Positions 1-38,750 are shown, counted from the stretch's first letter. The stretch is 64,000 bases of DNA from Galbula dea (GCA_013399015.1 VWZX01008184.1:558001-622000), one strand, 5' to 3'. Numbers and translations: made by a program. The notes: generated from the sequence alone by a model not told the origin.

Positions 1-37
1 ATTTTATGAGATGTTAAAGCTTTTGGTTTGATTTTAG

Positions 38-27069
<27,032 letters not shown>

Positions 27070-28280
27070 GTAGGGAGAAAGCAGATCAGTCTGGTTCAGC
27101 GAGGTCAGACATCCACCAGAATCAACTCGGCCTCAGGCATCCGTAGCCGCAGCACAGCCGGTGGTGATGCATACTGGGGCTTAATCTGAGGAAACCTAGG
27201 AAATCTCGGTGCACTGGGAAGTGAATCCTGCAGGATAGCTGCGCTCAGGGATACGCTCAACACAATGGTCTGCAACCCCCACGGGTCAAGGGTGACAGCT
27301 CCACCGCTTGAACAGCAACGGTTTGTCTTTCTGCTGCGGGAGAACTGCAAACGTGCCTGGGGGTTAGCCGCAGAAAGAAATCGAGATGCTACAGACCGCA
27401 GAGTGATTTGGAACTCAATTCCACCTGACCCTGTGAACAATTCAGGAAACACCAAACCCTGTTCAAAGAAAAAAAAAAACACAAAAAAACAAACCAGAAA
27501 ACAAAAATACAAACGTGGGGCCATGAAGAAATGACAGCAAGGGAAGATTGGATGCATTCAGATGCTTGTTCCTCTTGTTGCGTGGCGACAGCGCTGGTTG
27601 AGTTGACCAGATAGGATGGGAAAAGGCTGCGAGACAGAAACTTCAGCAACGGACTGAAAGCAAAAGAGCTGTACAGCAGATACAGGCTGCATTGGAAGAA
27701 CTTCTGAGATAGAAGAAAAAGCCTTTGTTCTCTTCTCCCTTTCCTCTTTTCCTTTCACTCCTCCTCCCCAGCCTCTCCTCGCACACACGCCCTTCTTGGC
27801 TTCTTCTTGTAGGTTAGGTGTACTTCCAATAGACTTTTTATTTCAATCCTTCTACTTCACAGTGTAGACCTAAATTAACACCTTTTTGTTTGGTCAAGCA
27901 ATTTTCCAAAAGCACTGGAAAGACAGAACATCAGTGATTCCTTAGGAGTTGGATGGTCAAATGCAAACTGTAATTTTTGGTTCAAGTCATTTCTGTGATT
28001 CTATTATGTACAGTTTCTCAAAACTGTCACTGTGCATTGAAAAGCAAGGAATCCTACAGGCATTTAATTTGAATGTGCACTTCCCTCTGCTTGCAGTGTA
28101 CACTTTTTTGTAATTGGAATTGTCCCTCCAAGCTCATCCTACTGTGATTGCTGTAGTTTCTTTTGTACAATGTAGCTTAATCCAATGTAATCTTGACCTT
28201 TTTAAAAACCAGGATAGAGTATCTAGTAGAGTTTTACATTGTTGATGACAGATAAACAATAAAGTGATGTTCTGGTGGAG
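27070..28280 (+). other. SMG1: SMG1 proximal 3' untranslated region
   Basis: Non-coding sequence between the SMG1 stop codon and the first poly(A) signal. It holds an A-rich tract at about 27467-27513 that could mis-prime oligo-dT. The short ORFs on either strand look like chance. The 3' limit is placed ~17 nt after the hexamer by convention and is not visible directly. Confidence 0.7.
28258..28263 (+). terminator. SMG1: AATAAA poly(A) signal, proximal, SMG1
   Basis: Canonical hexamer 1.19 kb after the SMG1 stop codon. GT-rich sequence follows at 28264-28285 (gtgatgttctggtgg), as expected of a downstream element. It is the best candidate for the main SMG1 cleavage site. Confidence 0.7.
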
Positions 28281-28640
28281 GTAGAGTGCTACGCTTTTTG
28301 CTTCACTTTCCTAACACTTTTCAGTTTCCACTTGTAAATGATAGTGCTTCAGTTCAGAGGTGTGTGGACAATCCAAGGAATGAAGGACTCCTCACTTTTT
28401 GTTCCAACTAGACCTGGAAAGACTTCTGCAAAGTCATTTTCCTTTGCCATGATGCTTCTGTAGATGGTTGTTCAATGATGCAGCCATAGTGAATCTTCCA
28501 CCAAGGTTTGTTGTTGTTTTTTTATTCCATTCAGCAAAGTGTGATTATGGTCAGAAAAGTCTCTCTAAAAATGGCATCTTTTTGCTTAGATCTTGCCTAG
28601 TGCTTGTCTAAGAGACTTCTTGATTCTGTTTTGAAATGGC

Positions 28641-28905
28641 ACAGAATGACACAGAATCACAAAGGTTGGAAGAGACCTCTAAGATCACCAAGTCCAACCA
28701 TCAACCTCTCACCACCATGCCACTAACCCATGTCCCTAAGCACCACATCTAAACGTTTCTTAAGCACCTCCAGGGACAGTGACTCCACCACCTCCCTGGG
28801 CAGCCTGTTCCAAGACTTTACAACCCTCTCAGTAAAGAAATTTCTCCTTATATCTAATCCAAACCTCCCCTGCTTCCACTTGAAATGGGAGACCTTTAAG
28901 AACAG
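28641..28905 (-). mobile_element. CR1 LINE 3' fragment, inverted, downstream of the SMG1 proximal poly(A) signal
   Basis: Reverse-complement CR1 tail: acagaatcacaaaggttgga, agagacctctaagatcacca and cctccctgggcagcctgttc are the complements of the usual CR1 3' motifs. It is about 265 bp and 5'-truncated. It would be antisense inside the mRNA if the distal SMG1 poly(A) site is used. Confidence 0.92.
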
Positions 28906-29892
28906 GCAACTTCTTTTTCTTAGAGCAAAGCAACTTAATGCAGTTTAGTTACAACTCCAGAATCTTACAGATGCTGAGAGCTAAAGCAGAAATGGCACAC
29001 TGCATTTCTGGGTTTATCTGGGTTGTCTCAACCCAGAGAAGTGTGGGTAGCTGTGAATAAAAAGTCTGTCTTTCTATCAGCTTGGGGAATTCATTGGACA
29101 CAGTTGCTGAAACACAGTAGACATGGGAACATCCTTTATGCCATTTTAGTCACTTTTCAGCATGAAAACACATTTTAAATACAGCATTTCTTCCATCAAC
29201 CTCTGTGTATTAAAGGATTTGAGCCAAGCCCTCTACTGGCATGAAATTCCTTGAATTGAATGGAGTTGCAGCAGTTTATCTAAGTAGGAAGCTTGGCTAG
29301 TAACTGTCAGCTACCATAACCATTAACAGCAGGCATGAGTGATAGACAAACTTGTATTCTCTTCAGTATTTGCACTATGCTAACTGCTCTGCCTCCTCAG
29401 TAGGTCTTTAGAATTCACTTTCTCCTCTGTTGCCAGTTTGTGGTGGACATGCACTTTGGAGGTGTGAGGATTTTCAGCAGACACATGCCTTTTTGCATTC
29501 AGATTGCCTGACTGACTCAGGGGGAGTCACAGGCTCTACAGCTAAGGATACCCTGCAAATGCATTCCACTGCCACTGCTTCCTGAACCCTCTGCCACCCT
29601 CTGCATGGCCAGCAAGTGTTGGAATGTTGCAGTGAAGAACATTTCATGTGCAGAAGATGACACTTGAGGCTCTTGGTCCTTTTTTCTTTTTCTTCAGTTG
29701 ACATAAATAACCTGATGAAGGATGTGTTTGGGTCACCATGGGAACAGGAGTGTCTTATCCATGCTGGTTTCTTTCTTGGAAGCTGGGGTGGGGGAAGGAA
29801 GGGGTAATGCACTCACCTGTGGCTCATGTATTATACCTCTGCTATCCAGAAATGAAACACTTGTGTGGAGATGGGTTCTTGCTGCATAATTT

Positions 29893-29898
29893 AATAAA
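29893..29898 (+). terminator. AATAAA, candidate distal SMG1 poly(A) signal
   Basis: Canonical hexamer 2.8 kb downstream of the SMG1 stop. The genomic A-rich stretch right after it would give false oligo-dT-primed ends, so cDNA ends here should be read with caution. Confidence 0.4.
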
Positions 29899-29925
29899 GT
29901 TTAAAAAAAACTAAAAAAAAAAGAA

Positions 29926-32430
29926 TGTGGATTCCTAATTTCCTTGGACACTAAGCTACCTGTGCTGCTGAAAATGAGCAGGGAGAATAAAGTGCCTCAT
30001 GGGAGCAAATACAGAACAAATCCCTAACCAGAGCAGGGTTCTACAGAGACTTCAGCTGTGTACCTGGCATTGAGGAGGTGGCTCCTATGCTCAGGGGTTA
30101 GTTGGACTGACAGCTTTTGGGTGCTGGGGTATCTGCTTTTCTTTTTGTAAGTGGTGACAGGATGGCAAATTGTCACAGTCTTGGTTAAACCCCAAGGGCA
30201 GCTTCTCTGTGTGCATCTTGCACATTCAAAAAAGCCTGCATTAGTTAGTTGGTCTTTGAAAAGGGAATGTTTCTTACAAAGACAAAGTTATGTCATTATA
30301 TTTTTTACAGTAAAAGGGGGAGGTTTACTTTTTGCTCCAGGAAGACCTAGGAGGATGCAAGTCTAGAATCAAGCCTTTGTAAGCACATACAAAGCAGCTG
30401 AAGCTGTCAAACAGCTCTGCTGAGGGCACTTTTTGCCTGCTGCTCAGTTGCAGGAGATGCTAACCAAGGGACCCTGCTGTAAACTCATTTCTCAAAGGCA
30501 AATTTGAAGGATTCTTGGCAGTGATAAGTTGTTCCAAGGAATATAGGCTCGTGATGGGAATGGTCTTAACTTGTTGAAAATCCAGTTAACTAGTTTGCCT
30601 CTCTTCCTGCTCCCCTCCTGTCAAGCTGGGATGTGAGCACTGCTCTACCAACTGGGTTACTGGGGTGTGTTAAACAAATTGGAGTCCTTAGTGGTGCCTT
30701 AGATGATGTAGGGAGAATAATGGCAGTGTCAATGGAACTGCAACTGAAATACCAGATGTGTACTGCTAAGAGAAATTATTCTGGTGCTTTGCAGGGACTT
30801 CATGGTCTGCTTCTCCTTTGCAACTACTGGTTTTGTCATAAGTGGTTGTTTAAGTAGTCATGTATTTTGTGTCATTTTTCAAGTATCTGTAAAAGACTCA
30901 GGTCTCCCATGTAAATCAGTCAAGGGAGGGAGGGAATTTCCAGTTAGAGGTGGTTTGAAGTTAGCTTGGGCATTTAATTTTCTGTGCAGAGAAGCTCAGT
31001 GCAGGAAGAATGCATCACACTGCAGCATGATCTGTGTCAGACCTTGAAGCACCCAGAAAACCACAGGCTCCATAGCTCAGGTAATGTGTGGGAGGTGGTG
31101 AACAGGTTTTCCACACTGAGCTACTGCTGTTAGCATTTTCTGCCTCCTACATTAGGCCTCTGATTTTAACAACCAAATTGATAAATATACATGCAAGTAT
31201 ATGTCTCCACACACAGCTTTTTTACACTGTGCTTCCAAAGGCTTGGCTGCTCAGTCAGGAAGGTGTGGAGCAGCGTGGCAGGGCCTGTGGTGTCCTGTTC
31301 TCTGCAGCACAGTTGCCCATCCCTGCTGGTTCTGGGCAGTGAGGGCATCCTGCAGGCCTCAAGTTTCGCCTCTGCCCCTTGGAGTGATGGAGAAATGCTT
31401 AACGGGAGGAAACTGCCCTTGTAGCATGGGAGAAGAGCTGGAATGGCTGACTTGACAGAGGAGCTGGCATTTGAAAGACTGGCTGGAAGATAATGAATCT
31501 GACAGTGTTTGGAGATGATGGAAACAGCTGCTGTTTTCCCTGGTAAGTGCTGCTGGGTTTGTGGGGAGAATCATACAGATGAATGATACCAGGAGCTGGT
31601 GGATAATATGGAGTAGCTGGAGAGGCAGTTTCTGCAGGGTGCTGCACATACTCCTAGGAACAGCAGTGCATGACAGTTGTGTGTGTGTCCCTGCTTCCTC
31701 AAAAGACTAATCAGCATTACTGCTGGCATCACTTCCTTATGAAATTAGCTTTGCTGTAGTAAAGCTAGCGATTTTGAGGGTGGACTTCCATAATTTCTAA
31801 GTGCCAAATGGGTGCACAAAAGTACTCGGCTTTCAGCAGTATGTAAGTGAATTTGAAGGTCGTTCAGTGAAGTGTCTATATTCTTTACCTACAATCCTGA
31901 AGGAGTGTGAAAAACACCCTGTAAAAGATCAAACAGTTCACTACAGCTCTGTTTTTGCTTTTAGAATGCCATCTTTTCGTCCTTCTCTTTTCTCTCCCCA
32001 TCAAGCTGGTGAGCTGGAGTGGAAAAGTATTGCACTTTTGGTGCCAGAAATGTTTTCCTTGCCCTCATTTTGGAATTATAGTACAGCCCAGTGGCTGTGA
32101 TTAAGCTCATTAACACGTGTGACTGAGTTACAAACTTGAGTCAGAAAATACACTTTATGTTCAGTGTTTCCTTAGCTTCCTGCATGGAAACCTTGTCCCT
32201 GTGGAGCTGGTGCCCACAGCCAACACAGACAGGGGGTTGCTGGCGAGTGCCTCCGGTACCATCTTCGTTCAGTAATAAATCTATTTATTAGCCTTCACCA
32301 GGAGCTTCTGCCTAGTTCTTAGGACATGTACAGGTATGACAGATGTCAAAAGAAGGGAACGAGTTTAGGCAGCACCTAAGCTTTTAGTTATTTCCCGTCC
32401 AGGTTACGGGGGTCAGCCTTTTAAAATAAA
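29926..32430. other. SMG1-ARL6IP1 intergenic region
   Basis: I recognise no gene, RNA or mobile element here. Open frames are short, overlap on both strands and lack a conserved look. The only structured item is an inverted AATAAA/TTTATT pair at 32274-32289, close to the edge of the ARL6IP1 CpG island. Confidence 0.7.
32274..32289. other. Inverted AATAAA...TTTATT pair
   Basis: The sequence aataaatctatttatt puts a poly(A) hexamer on each strand in a 16-bp palindrome-like unit (AATAAA 32274-32279 on +, its complement at 32284-32289). It lies about 150 bp upstream of the CpG island. It could serve transcripts arriving from either side, or be chance. Confidence 0.4.
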
Positions 32431-33250
32431 AGCGTTATCCTTCCACCTCCTGGGGCGGAGGACCCTTCGCTACCCCTCCTCGTCTCTGGCGCATGGTTTG
32501 GCCTCGGCCAGGTCTGCCGCTCCTACCCGGGCAGAGCAGGACAGGGCAGGACCTGGCCCCCCCCACCTCTGCTCCGCCTCGGCCCCGCGGCAGCCGCGCC
32601 CCTGCACCCGCTCCGGCCGCAGTCGCATTGCGACGGAGGGTGTGTGGGGTGGGGAAGGCGCGGGACTTCCACGCTGATTGGGCGGCTGTTGCTATTCGAA
32701 TCCCACCAGCCAATGGAGCGTCGCCGTGGCGCGACAGGAGCGCTGGGATTGGCCCGCCTCAATTCGAGAAGGCCAATCGGGGGACGGAGAAGGAGGCAGA
32801 GGCTAGAAAAGGCGGCGGCGCGGCGCGGGAGGGGGCGGTGGTGTGAGGGCAGCGCAAGATGGCGGAGGGTGACAATAACAGCGTCTACCAGCTGGTGAGG
32901 GCGGGCGGCGTTGGGGCTAGTGACCTCTTCAGGGGCCGGTGGCAGAGACGTGCTATGTTTCTCGGTGTCCGGGGAAGGGCTGGCGGCCGCTCAGCTCTGG
33001 GGGGAAGGGTGGGACGAGCCCGGCCTGCCCGCGGCGGTGGGTGGGGAGGGCCGCCTCGGGCCCCGCGCTTGGGAAACGCTGGGTAATTCCCTCCCTGCCC
33101 TCGCTGTTGCTTCTGAAAGGTTCCCGTGCGGGGCTGGGATCGTGACTCGGGGCCTGGCGGGGCTGGGTTTGAGGACGCTGTTCGGCGTGCTGCCTCCGGG
33201 AGCTGGCACGGCTGCTGTTCTACTGCTCGCAGGCAGCAGCTGACAATAAC
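32430..33250 (+). promoter_or_regulatory. ARL6IP1: CpG-island promoter of ARL6IP1 with four CCAAT boxes
   Basis: GC- and CpG-dense block that contains the ARL6IP1 start codon (32859). Four NF-Y-type boxes lie within about 100 bp: ATTGG 32677-32681, CCAAT 32710-32714, ATTGG 32748-32752 and CCAAT 32773-32777, alternating in orientation. They end 82 bp before the ATG. I see no TATA box. The transcription start is probably about 32790-32840 (inference). The island also spans the first donor (32894/32895) and the start of intron 1. Confidence 0.82.
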
Positions 33251-36200
33251 GTCTGGCTTTACCCGATGCGCAGGGCTCGAGGTTTAATATTCGTCTCTTT
33301 GTGTTTCAACATCCTCTGGCTGTCTTATGGAATGCTGCTTCAAGGAGGCAGGAGCTGGATGATTAGCTTAGTTTAGCTATGTCAAAGGTGGGCTTGGATG
33401 CGTAGAAACTTAAATAAAGAAAAGGATCTGTATATATATATATATATCTGTAATGGTAAGCAGCTGCGATGGGAAGTGGGAAAATCACTGTAAAAGCACG
33501 TGAAGGGGGTGACTAAGGGAAGCTGTTGAGTGCATTGCTGATCAGTGCCGTCTCCTGCTGCAGGAAGCTCTCCAGCCTGGCAGATAGAGATGAGAAGCCC
33601 TCAGTGCAGAGGTGGAAGGAGAAGCTCGAATTGCTGCAGAGAGAATGCACAGCACTGTGTTGCCAAAAATAGAGGCAGTGTTCGGGAGGGATGCCTCTTT
33701 CGAAGCAGAAGTTCATTGTTATGGAAACTGTATTGTTTTGAATAATGAAAGCACGCTTTTGATGGACGGGGGTCTGGCTTGAAGATGGTCCTTGTAAAAG
33801 CTGACCTAAGTTTTCTCTGCTTGACCCAGTGGGAGAACAATTTATATTGGTTGTCTTCCAAGCTGACAGAGGCAGGCTGCTATTCGTAACACTGTTGGGT
33901 TTCAGTCTGCTTCGCGTTAAATTTTCTCTTGCTTGTGATGTTAAATGCAGACAGCCAGGGGTAATAAGGCCAAACAGGTTGTTATAAATTGTCTTCTGGA
34001 GAAATGCAGATTGTTTGGGTTTTTTTCTCCCTTCCCTCCATGTGACAGATTGTGTTTCTAACATGAATTAAATAGATCTGATGACTGGAAGGTGTTCAGC
34101 AGCAAGTCAGATCATTTTCTACTCTTCTTTCATCCTGAACTCTAGTTTTCAAACAGTTTCCAGTGGTATCCCACAAGAAAACTGTGCTCTGCTGTGATAG
34201 CTGTGCTCAGCTGTCTTTGTTTTTCCAGTGGTGTCAAGCTTCTCATTTCAGTTAAGTGCAGCAGACAGTTGAGAATGAAACCAGCTCTGCTGTCCCTGCC
34301 CAGCACATGGACAGGTCTTGATAACTTTTCATCTCTTAGTACTTGGGCAGTGAGTGGTTTTCTTCTTGATTACCTGAGTTTTGTAATCACTGAGATGCCT
34401 TGTCCCATGGAGGGGAAACAATTGAGCTGTGTTACATGTGGAACACCTCAGGTGAACTGCTTAGCAAGCTTTGATAGGGCCTCCTTGCAGAAGGTGTGTT
34501 GGGAGGAGTGTAGGAATAGTACAGGAGGAAGAGGAGTTGAAAGGCTTCCTGATCACTGTCTTGCACAGCCTGTGGAAGAACTTTCTTTGCAGTCCAGTTG
34601 TGATCAGTTGGGTAACTTTCCTCTCCTGTGGATTCTGAGTTTTAATCCTTCTTCTGCATAATAAGAGATTGTTGTTGGACAGCCCCTAGACAGCTTCAGC
34701 TTCATGTGGTGGAGTTGTTCAATACTTCCCATGTGGCAATTTTCCAGATGTTGACCCTGAGAACTTGAGAGGTTTTAGCTTGACTTTAAAACTTGGCTTT
34801 CTGCTGGTCTGGGGAGAGGAGACTGGGGGGAAACACCTTGGCACAGCCTGGGAGTATCATTAGATCTTAAAAGATCTTTGTTAGGATCTTGACTCTTTTA
34901 AAGTCACTGCTTTGTCAGAACTTAGTACACAACTTAAGACATTATTAGTCATTTCATGGGTCAGATTTGTGGTTGGGATCTTTAGTTGTGATGCTTTTTT
35001 AGCTCCTTTGAGTGTGGGAGTTAACTGGGTGCTCTGGTTAGAAATGAAAGCCTTTTCTTCCCTTTTTGCAGGCTGCAGAAACTGCTAGCTTGGAAGAGCA
35101 GCTGCAAGGATGGGGAGAAGTGATTTTGTTGACTGATAAAGTCCTTCGCTGGGAGAGAGCCTGGTTTCCTCTGGCCCTGATGAGTGTTGTTTCCTTTGCT
35201 TTCCTGTAAGTAGCTTGTGGAGGGAGCCCAGAACATCACTGCACCTTCCTGCCTGCTAGCAAACTTAGCAAGTAAATGAGGAAGATCTCTTCTAATATCT
35301 AATGGGAAGTTCTTAACTGCAGGTTCTGTTTCTGGGTGGGCATGAACTTGGTTGCAAATCAAAACCCTGAAGTATTGAGAGCAGGAAGTAACACGTGTCA
35401 GATCCTGCTTAGAGAGGAGGGCACTGATTGCTGTAGGGTTTTACCCTGCTCAGCTGGATGTTCTGCAGAAGAAACAGGCAGAATTCCTTCAGCTTCTGAA
35501 CTTGGTCCTTCATCTAGAAATTGTTTCTGTTATCTTCTTCCTGCAGGATGATCTACTACTTGGACCCATCAGTTCTTTCAGGTGTCTCCTGTTTCGTGAT
35601 GTTCCTCTGCTTGGCTGATTATCTTGTTCCTGCTCTTGCACCTAGAATCTTTGGCTCTAATAAATGGTGAGGAAAACTTGAATTGAAACAGTTTCTGGAG
35701 TGGAAATAAAGGATGAACTCTAGACTTGCAAAAGTCAGAATGATTACTTTATGGAGTCATTGGAGTAAGAAATCAGCAGTCTATAATACATGAAGTGGGG
35801 ACACTGGTGAGATGTCCTGAGTTGTTCTTCTGCAGCATAACTGTGTTATTCCTCCTCTTCTAGAAAAGGAAGACTTTTTGGAAGGAGTAGGCACCTTCTT
35901 TGCTCTCCATGAAGGATGCTGGTTAATTCTGCTAAGCTAGCTTTTGGTGATTAATGGATAATGGGTACTGAGAGCTAAAATGATAAAGGATATTGGTTTA
36001 TATGTTTGGAAGGAATTGCAGTAGGAAATAGGATAAAGGAAGAGAGTAATGCAGAGAGGTTGAACGTGATCCTAAGTGAAACAGACCTGAAAAAGGGCCA
36101 GGCTTGTGTAGGGAGCAGAACCTTACTGCAGCTCAATTTTCAGTTCAAAGGAAATGTTAGTGTACCTGCTTGAAGATGACTAGTGGATAAATGTTCTTGT

Positions 36201-37925
36201 CTAATTGTGAACCAACCCAAAAGCTAAGGTAATGCAGACTGGTCTCAAGTGTGTGAGACCTACTGGTGTCAGGTTAAAATCAAGTCTCTGCTCCTTGGGA
36301 GGCAGCTGGAGAAAGCCAGAGTATGGAAACCATCACACGGACACTTGCCTTCCAGTGCTCAGTAAAGAGCAGGTGTAAAAAACTAAGTGAAACAAATACC
36401 AGGTGAGATTGTGGGTTTTTTGTGGTTTTTTTTTTTTTTTCGAATTTCAGATGAATCTTGAAGTCTTTGGCTTGTGTTTCTCTTTTTCCTTTCCTCCAAG
36501 GACTACAGAGCAGCAGCAAAGGTTCCACGAGATCTGCAGCACCCTGGTGAAGTCTCGCCGCCGGCTGCTTGGCTGGTGGAAACGCCTCTTCACCCTGAAG
36601 GAGGAGAAGCCTAAGATGGTATTGACTTACCTGACTTCTAGGAGTTCATCTGGGTTGTCTGGAGAGTTTCTCTCTTTTGTCTGAAGTATTTTAGCAAGGC
36701 ACATATCTGAATAAATTGGTATTTCAAACCAGAAGCAGGAGTTGTGGCTGTGGCTTACTGCCAGTCACGCAGCTGCTTCAAACCTGGAGTGGCAAGGTGC
36801 AGGACTTCACAGCTGAAATACTGGGCAGTTAGGAGTATTCTCTGGGTAGGAAGAGAAAGCTAAACTGGGTTTCTTGGGATAGGTCAGTTTTTGGAAACAC
36901 AGCTTGTTTGCTGTGTACACAAACTGTCCAAAAAACTTGATCTTAATGATGTGTAAACTACTGAGTTTACTGTCCTGAAAACAGCCTCAGGCACTGTGTG
37001 AGGCTGGAACTGGGCCAGTGGGGATGGTGCAGGGACTCAAAGGGATATCTGGGTAGAAAACAGCTGGCATCCTGTAAAATGGACGGTTGGAAACAAATCA
37101 CAGAATATCCCCAGTTGGAAGGGACCCACAGGGATCACTGAGTTCAACTCCTGTCTAGGCACAGGACAAGCCCAAAATCACCCCGTGGGTCTAAGAGCAT
37201 TGCCCAAGTGCCTCTTAAACTCCATGGGAGTTGGTGCCATGGCTGCCTCCCTGGGGAGCCTGTTCCAATGCCCCACCACTCTCTGGGTAAAGAACCACCT
37301 CCTAACATCCAGATGAGAGCATACAATCATAGACTGTGTAGTCTCAATTTTAACCAGCCTGTGCATAGGTGTCACATGTGGAAGAGCCAGCAAACCTCAA
37401 GTTATAAGTGTTGAATTGTTGCTGGATACTGAAGGTGAGTTCCCAACAGATAACTCTTCCCTTTTCATTTTTCAGTACTTCATGACCATGCTGCTTAATC
37501 TTGCTCTGGTTGCCTGGGTTGGTCAGCAAGTTCACAATCTCTTTCTGACTTATCTGATTGGTAAGTATGCAGCATGCAGAACACAGCTGTTTTGTTAGCT
37601 GCCTGAAATGGTCTGAGGCTGGTGGAAGTAGGTTTGGATTCTAGGAGTGTGGTGACTTTTATAGATGTATTTGTTTTGTTACCAGGGTTATATTTTTATG
37701 TTTTCAAGCAGTTACTGGGTCTTAAGAGAAGCAAGGAATTGCAAGGTTACAGGAGCTTCTTAAAGGAGTATTAAGTAATCCCTTTTGGTTTTTTTTTCCT
37801 CTCTAGTAAGTTTCTTGTTGCTGTTTCCTGGACTAAACCAGCATGGGATCATTACCAAGTATGTTGGAATGGCCAGAAGGGAGACAAACAAACTTCTCAA
37901 GCACAAGGAGAAGAAAAATGAATGA
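32859..37925 (+). CDS. ARL6IP1: ARL6IP1, ER-shaping membrane protein, complete
   Basis: ADP-ribosylation factor-like 6 interacting protein 1 is a tetra-spanning protein of the endoplasmic reticulum. Its hairpins curve tubules, and it is linked to hereditary spastic paraplegia in humans (known). Six coding exons, all GT-AG and in phase: 32859-32894, 35072-35205, 35547-35666, 36501-36618, 37476-37560, 37807-37925 (TGA 37923-37925). They total 612 nt, giving 203 residues, the human length. The protein starts MAEGDNNSVYQL. Hydrophobic segments lie at about residues 43-62, 66-86, 137-152 and 157-175, forming two hairpins around a basic Trp-rich linker (RRRLLGWWKRLF). The C-terminus KEKKNE places lysines at -4 and -3, a KKxx-type ER-retrieval signal. 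The ATG is the first in the CpG island and sits in a good context (aagATGg). Intron 1 is 2.2 kb; a minus-strand CR1 lies in intron 4. Confidence 0.97.
33431..33447. repeat. (TA)n microsatellite
   Basis: Seventeen bases of alternating TA in ARL6IP1 intron 1. Confidence 0.9.
36426..36450 (+). other. Poly-T tract plus CAG: decoy 3' splice site in ARL6IP1 intron 3
   Basis: Fifteen T residues (36426-36440) followed by cgaatttcag, ending at 36450, form a strong-looking acceptor 50 bp before the one used at 36499-36500 (tttcctccaag). Only the downstream site keeps the frame. See the finding on what use of the decoy would do. Confidence 0.6.
37097..37315 (-). mobile_element. CR1 LINE 3' fragment, inverted, in ARL6IP1 intron 4
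   Basis: Inverted CR1 tail: atcacagaatatccccagtt, ggaagggacccacagggatc, tgcctccctggggagcctgt and ccaccactctctgggtaaag. It is about 219 bp and ends about 160 bp before the acceptor of the ARL6IP1 exon at 37476. Confidence 0.92.
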
Positions 37926-38750
37926 AGACTTAACTGCTATTCACTCCTGTAAAAGGTTTCCTGGGGAACAGTTTTGAGAATTAACATATAATTAAGACAG
38001 TAGAAGTTGTATTGCTCACTGGCTTTTTGTTCTTTTTTGTTTTGTTTGTTTTTTAATTGGCTCTCTGATGAAGTGAAAGTGTCACTCTGGCAACTGCTGT
38101 GGGTTTGTCTCTCTTGCTGTGCTGGCTAGGATTCTGCAGCCTGCAGGTGATCTTCTGTGGAAGATCCTGACCTTTGATGTACAGAGCTTATTCAGTGTCC
38201 TCACTAAACTAAGAGGCCCCGGGAACAAATAGCCCAGCTCAAAGCAGCAGAGTTGTAACATGTGATGGCTGGAAAGATGTTAGTTTCACTGAGCATTAGT
38301 TTGTACCTACAGCAAGTAGGAGAGGCAGTTCTGAAAGCTTACACTTCTTGGAGGCTTGTTACTACTGATCCTTGTGGAAGGAAGATGATTAGCTGAAAAG
38401 GAATGATGATAGCACAGCCAAAATCGGGGCAGAAGGGGATCCCATCAGCTCACTGAATCTCTTTGCTTGTTTTGGCTGCACATACCAGATGATCTGTTGA
38501 ATAGGGGTCTGGAATATATGCATCTGTAGTTCAGTTATTTAGCTGTAGTATAAACTTCAACTCATTGCACTGAGACTGTAGAAAATGAGTTAAGGTGTGT
38601 GGGTACCTTAACAGCTGTGATTGTTCTACAAACTGCTGTTGTCATGGAGCCATGTAGCACCTTTGGTTGTTGGAATGTTGTGTCTGTATACAGAATCACC
38701 TTGAAGCAGCTAGGTTTGTCTCTGTAAATAAGCCTGTCTGAATTGTTTGT
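37926..38750 (+). other. ARL6IP1: ARL6IP1 3' untranslated region (end uncertain)
   Basis: Non-coding sequence after the ARL6IP1 stop. By eye I find no AATAAA or ATTAAA down to about 39.4 kb. The best candidate end is the variant AATAAG at 38727-38732, followed by a T/GT-rich stretch (gaattgtttgtgcttttt), giving a UTR of about 0.8 kb. An AGTAAA further on at about 38906 is an alternative. Confidence 0.45.

Larger units (their letters stand above)
28281..29925 (+). other. SMG1: Possible extended SMG1 3' UTR up to the distal AATAAA
   Basis: There is no convincing coding sequence. The stretch contains an inverted CR1 fragment (28641-28905) and ends at a second AATAAA at 29893-29898, followed by an interrupted A-run (29902-29925). 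Human SMG1 mRNA is known to have a long 3' UTR, so use of the distal site is plausible. It could equally be intergenic DNA. RNA evidence is needed to choose. Confidence 0.4.

Noticed and set aside
27105..27557. 150-codon minus-strand open frame in the SMG1 3' UTR
   Set aside because: It includes the reverse complement of an A-rich tract (long Phe run) and lies antisense to a known UTR with no other support.
32690..32704. attcgaatcccac, resembling a tRNA B box
   Set aside because: The flanking bases do not form a T-arm stem, and there is no A box or acceptor stem at the right distance. It lies in the ARL6IP1 promoter.
34194..34661. 155-codon open frame in ARL6IP1 intron 1
   Set aside because: No recognisable domain, no conserved-looking segments and no promoter; it lies inside an intron of the same strand.
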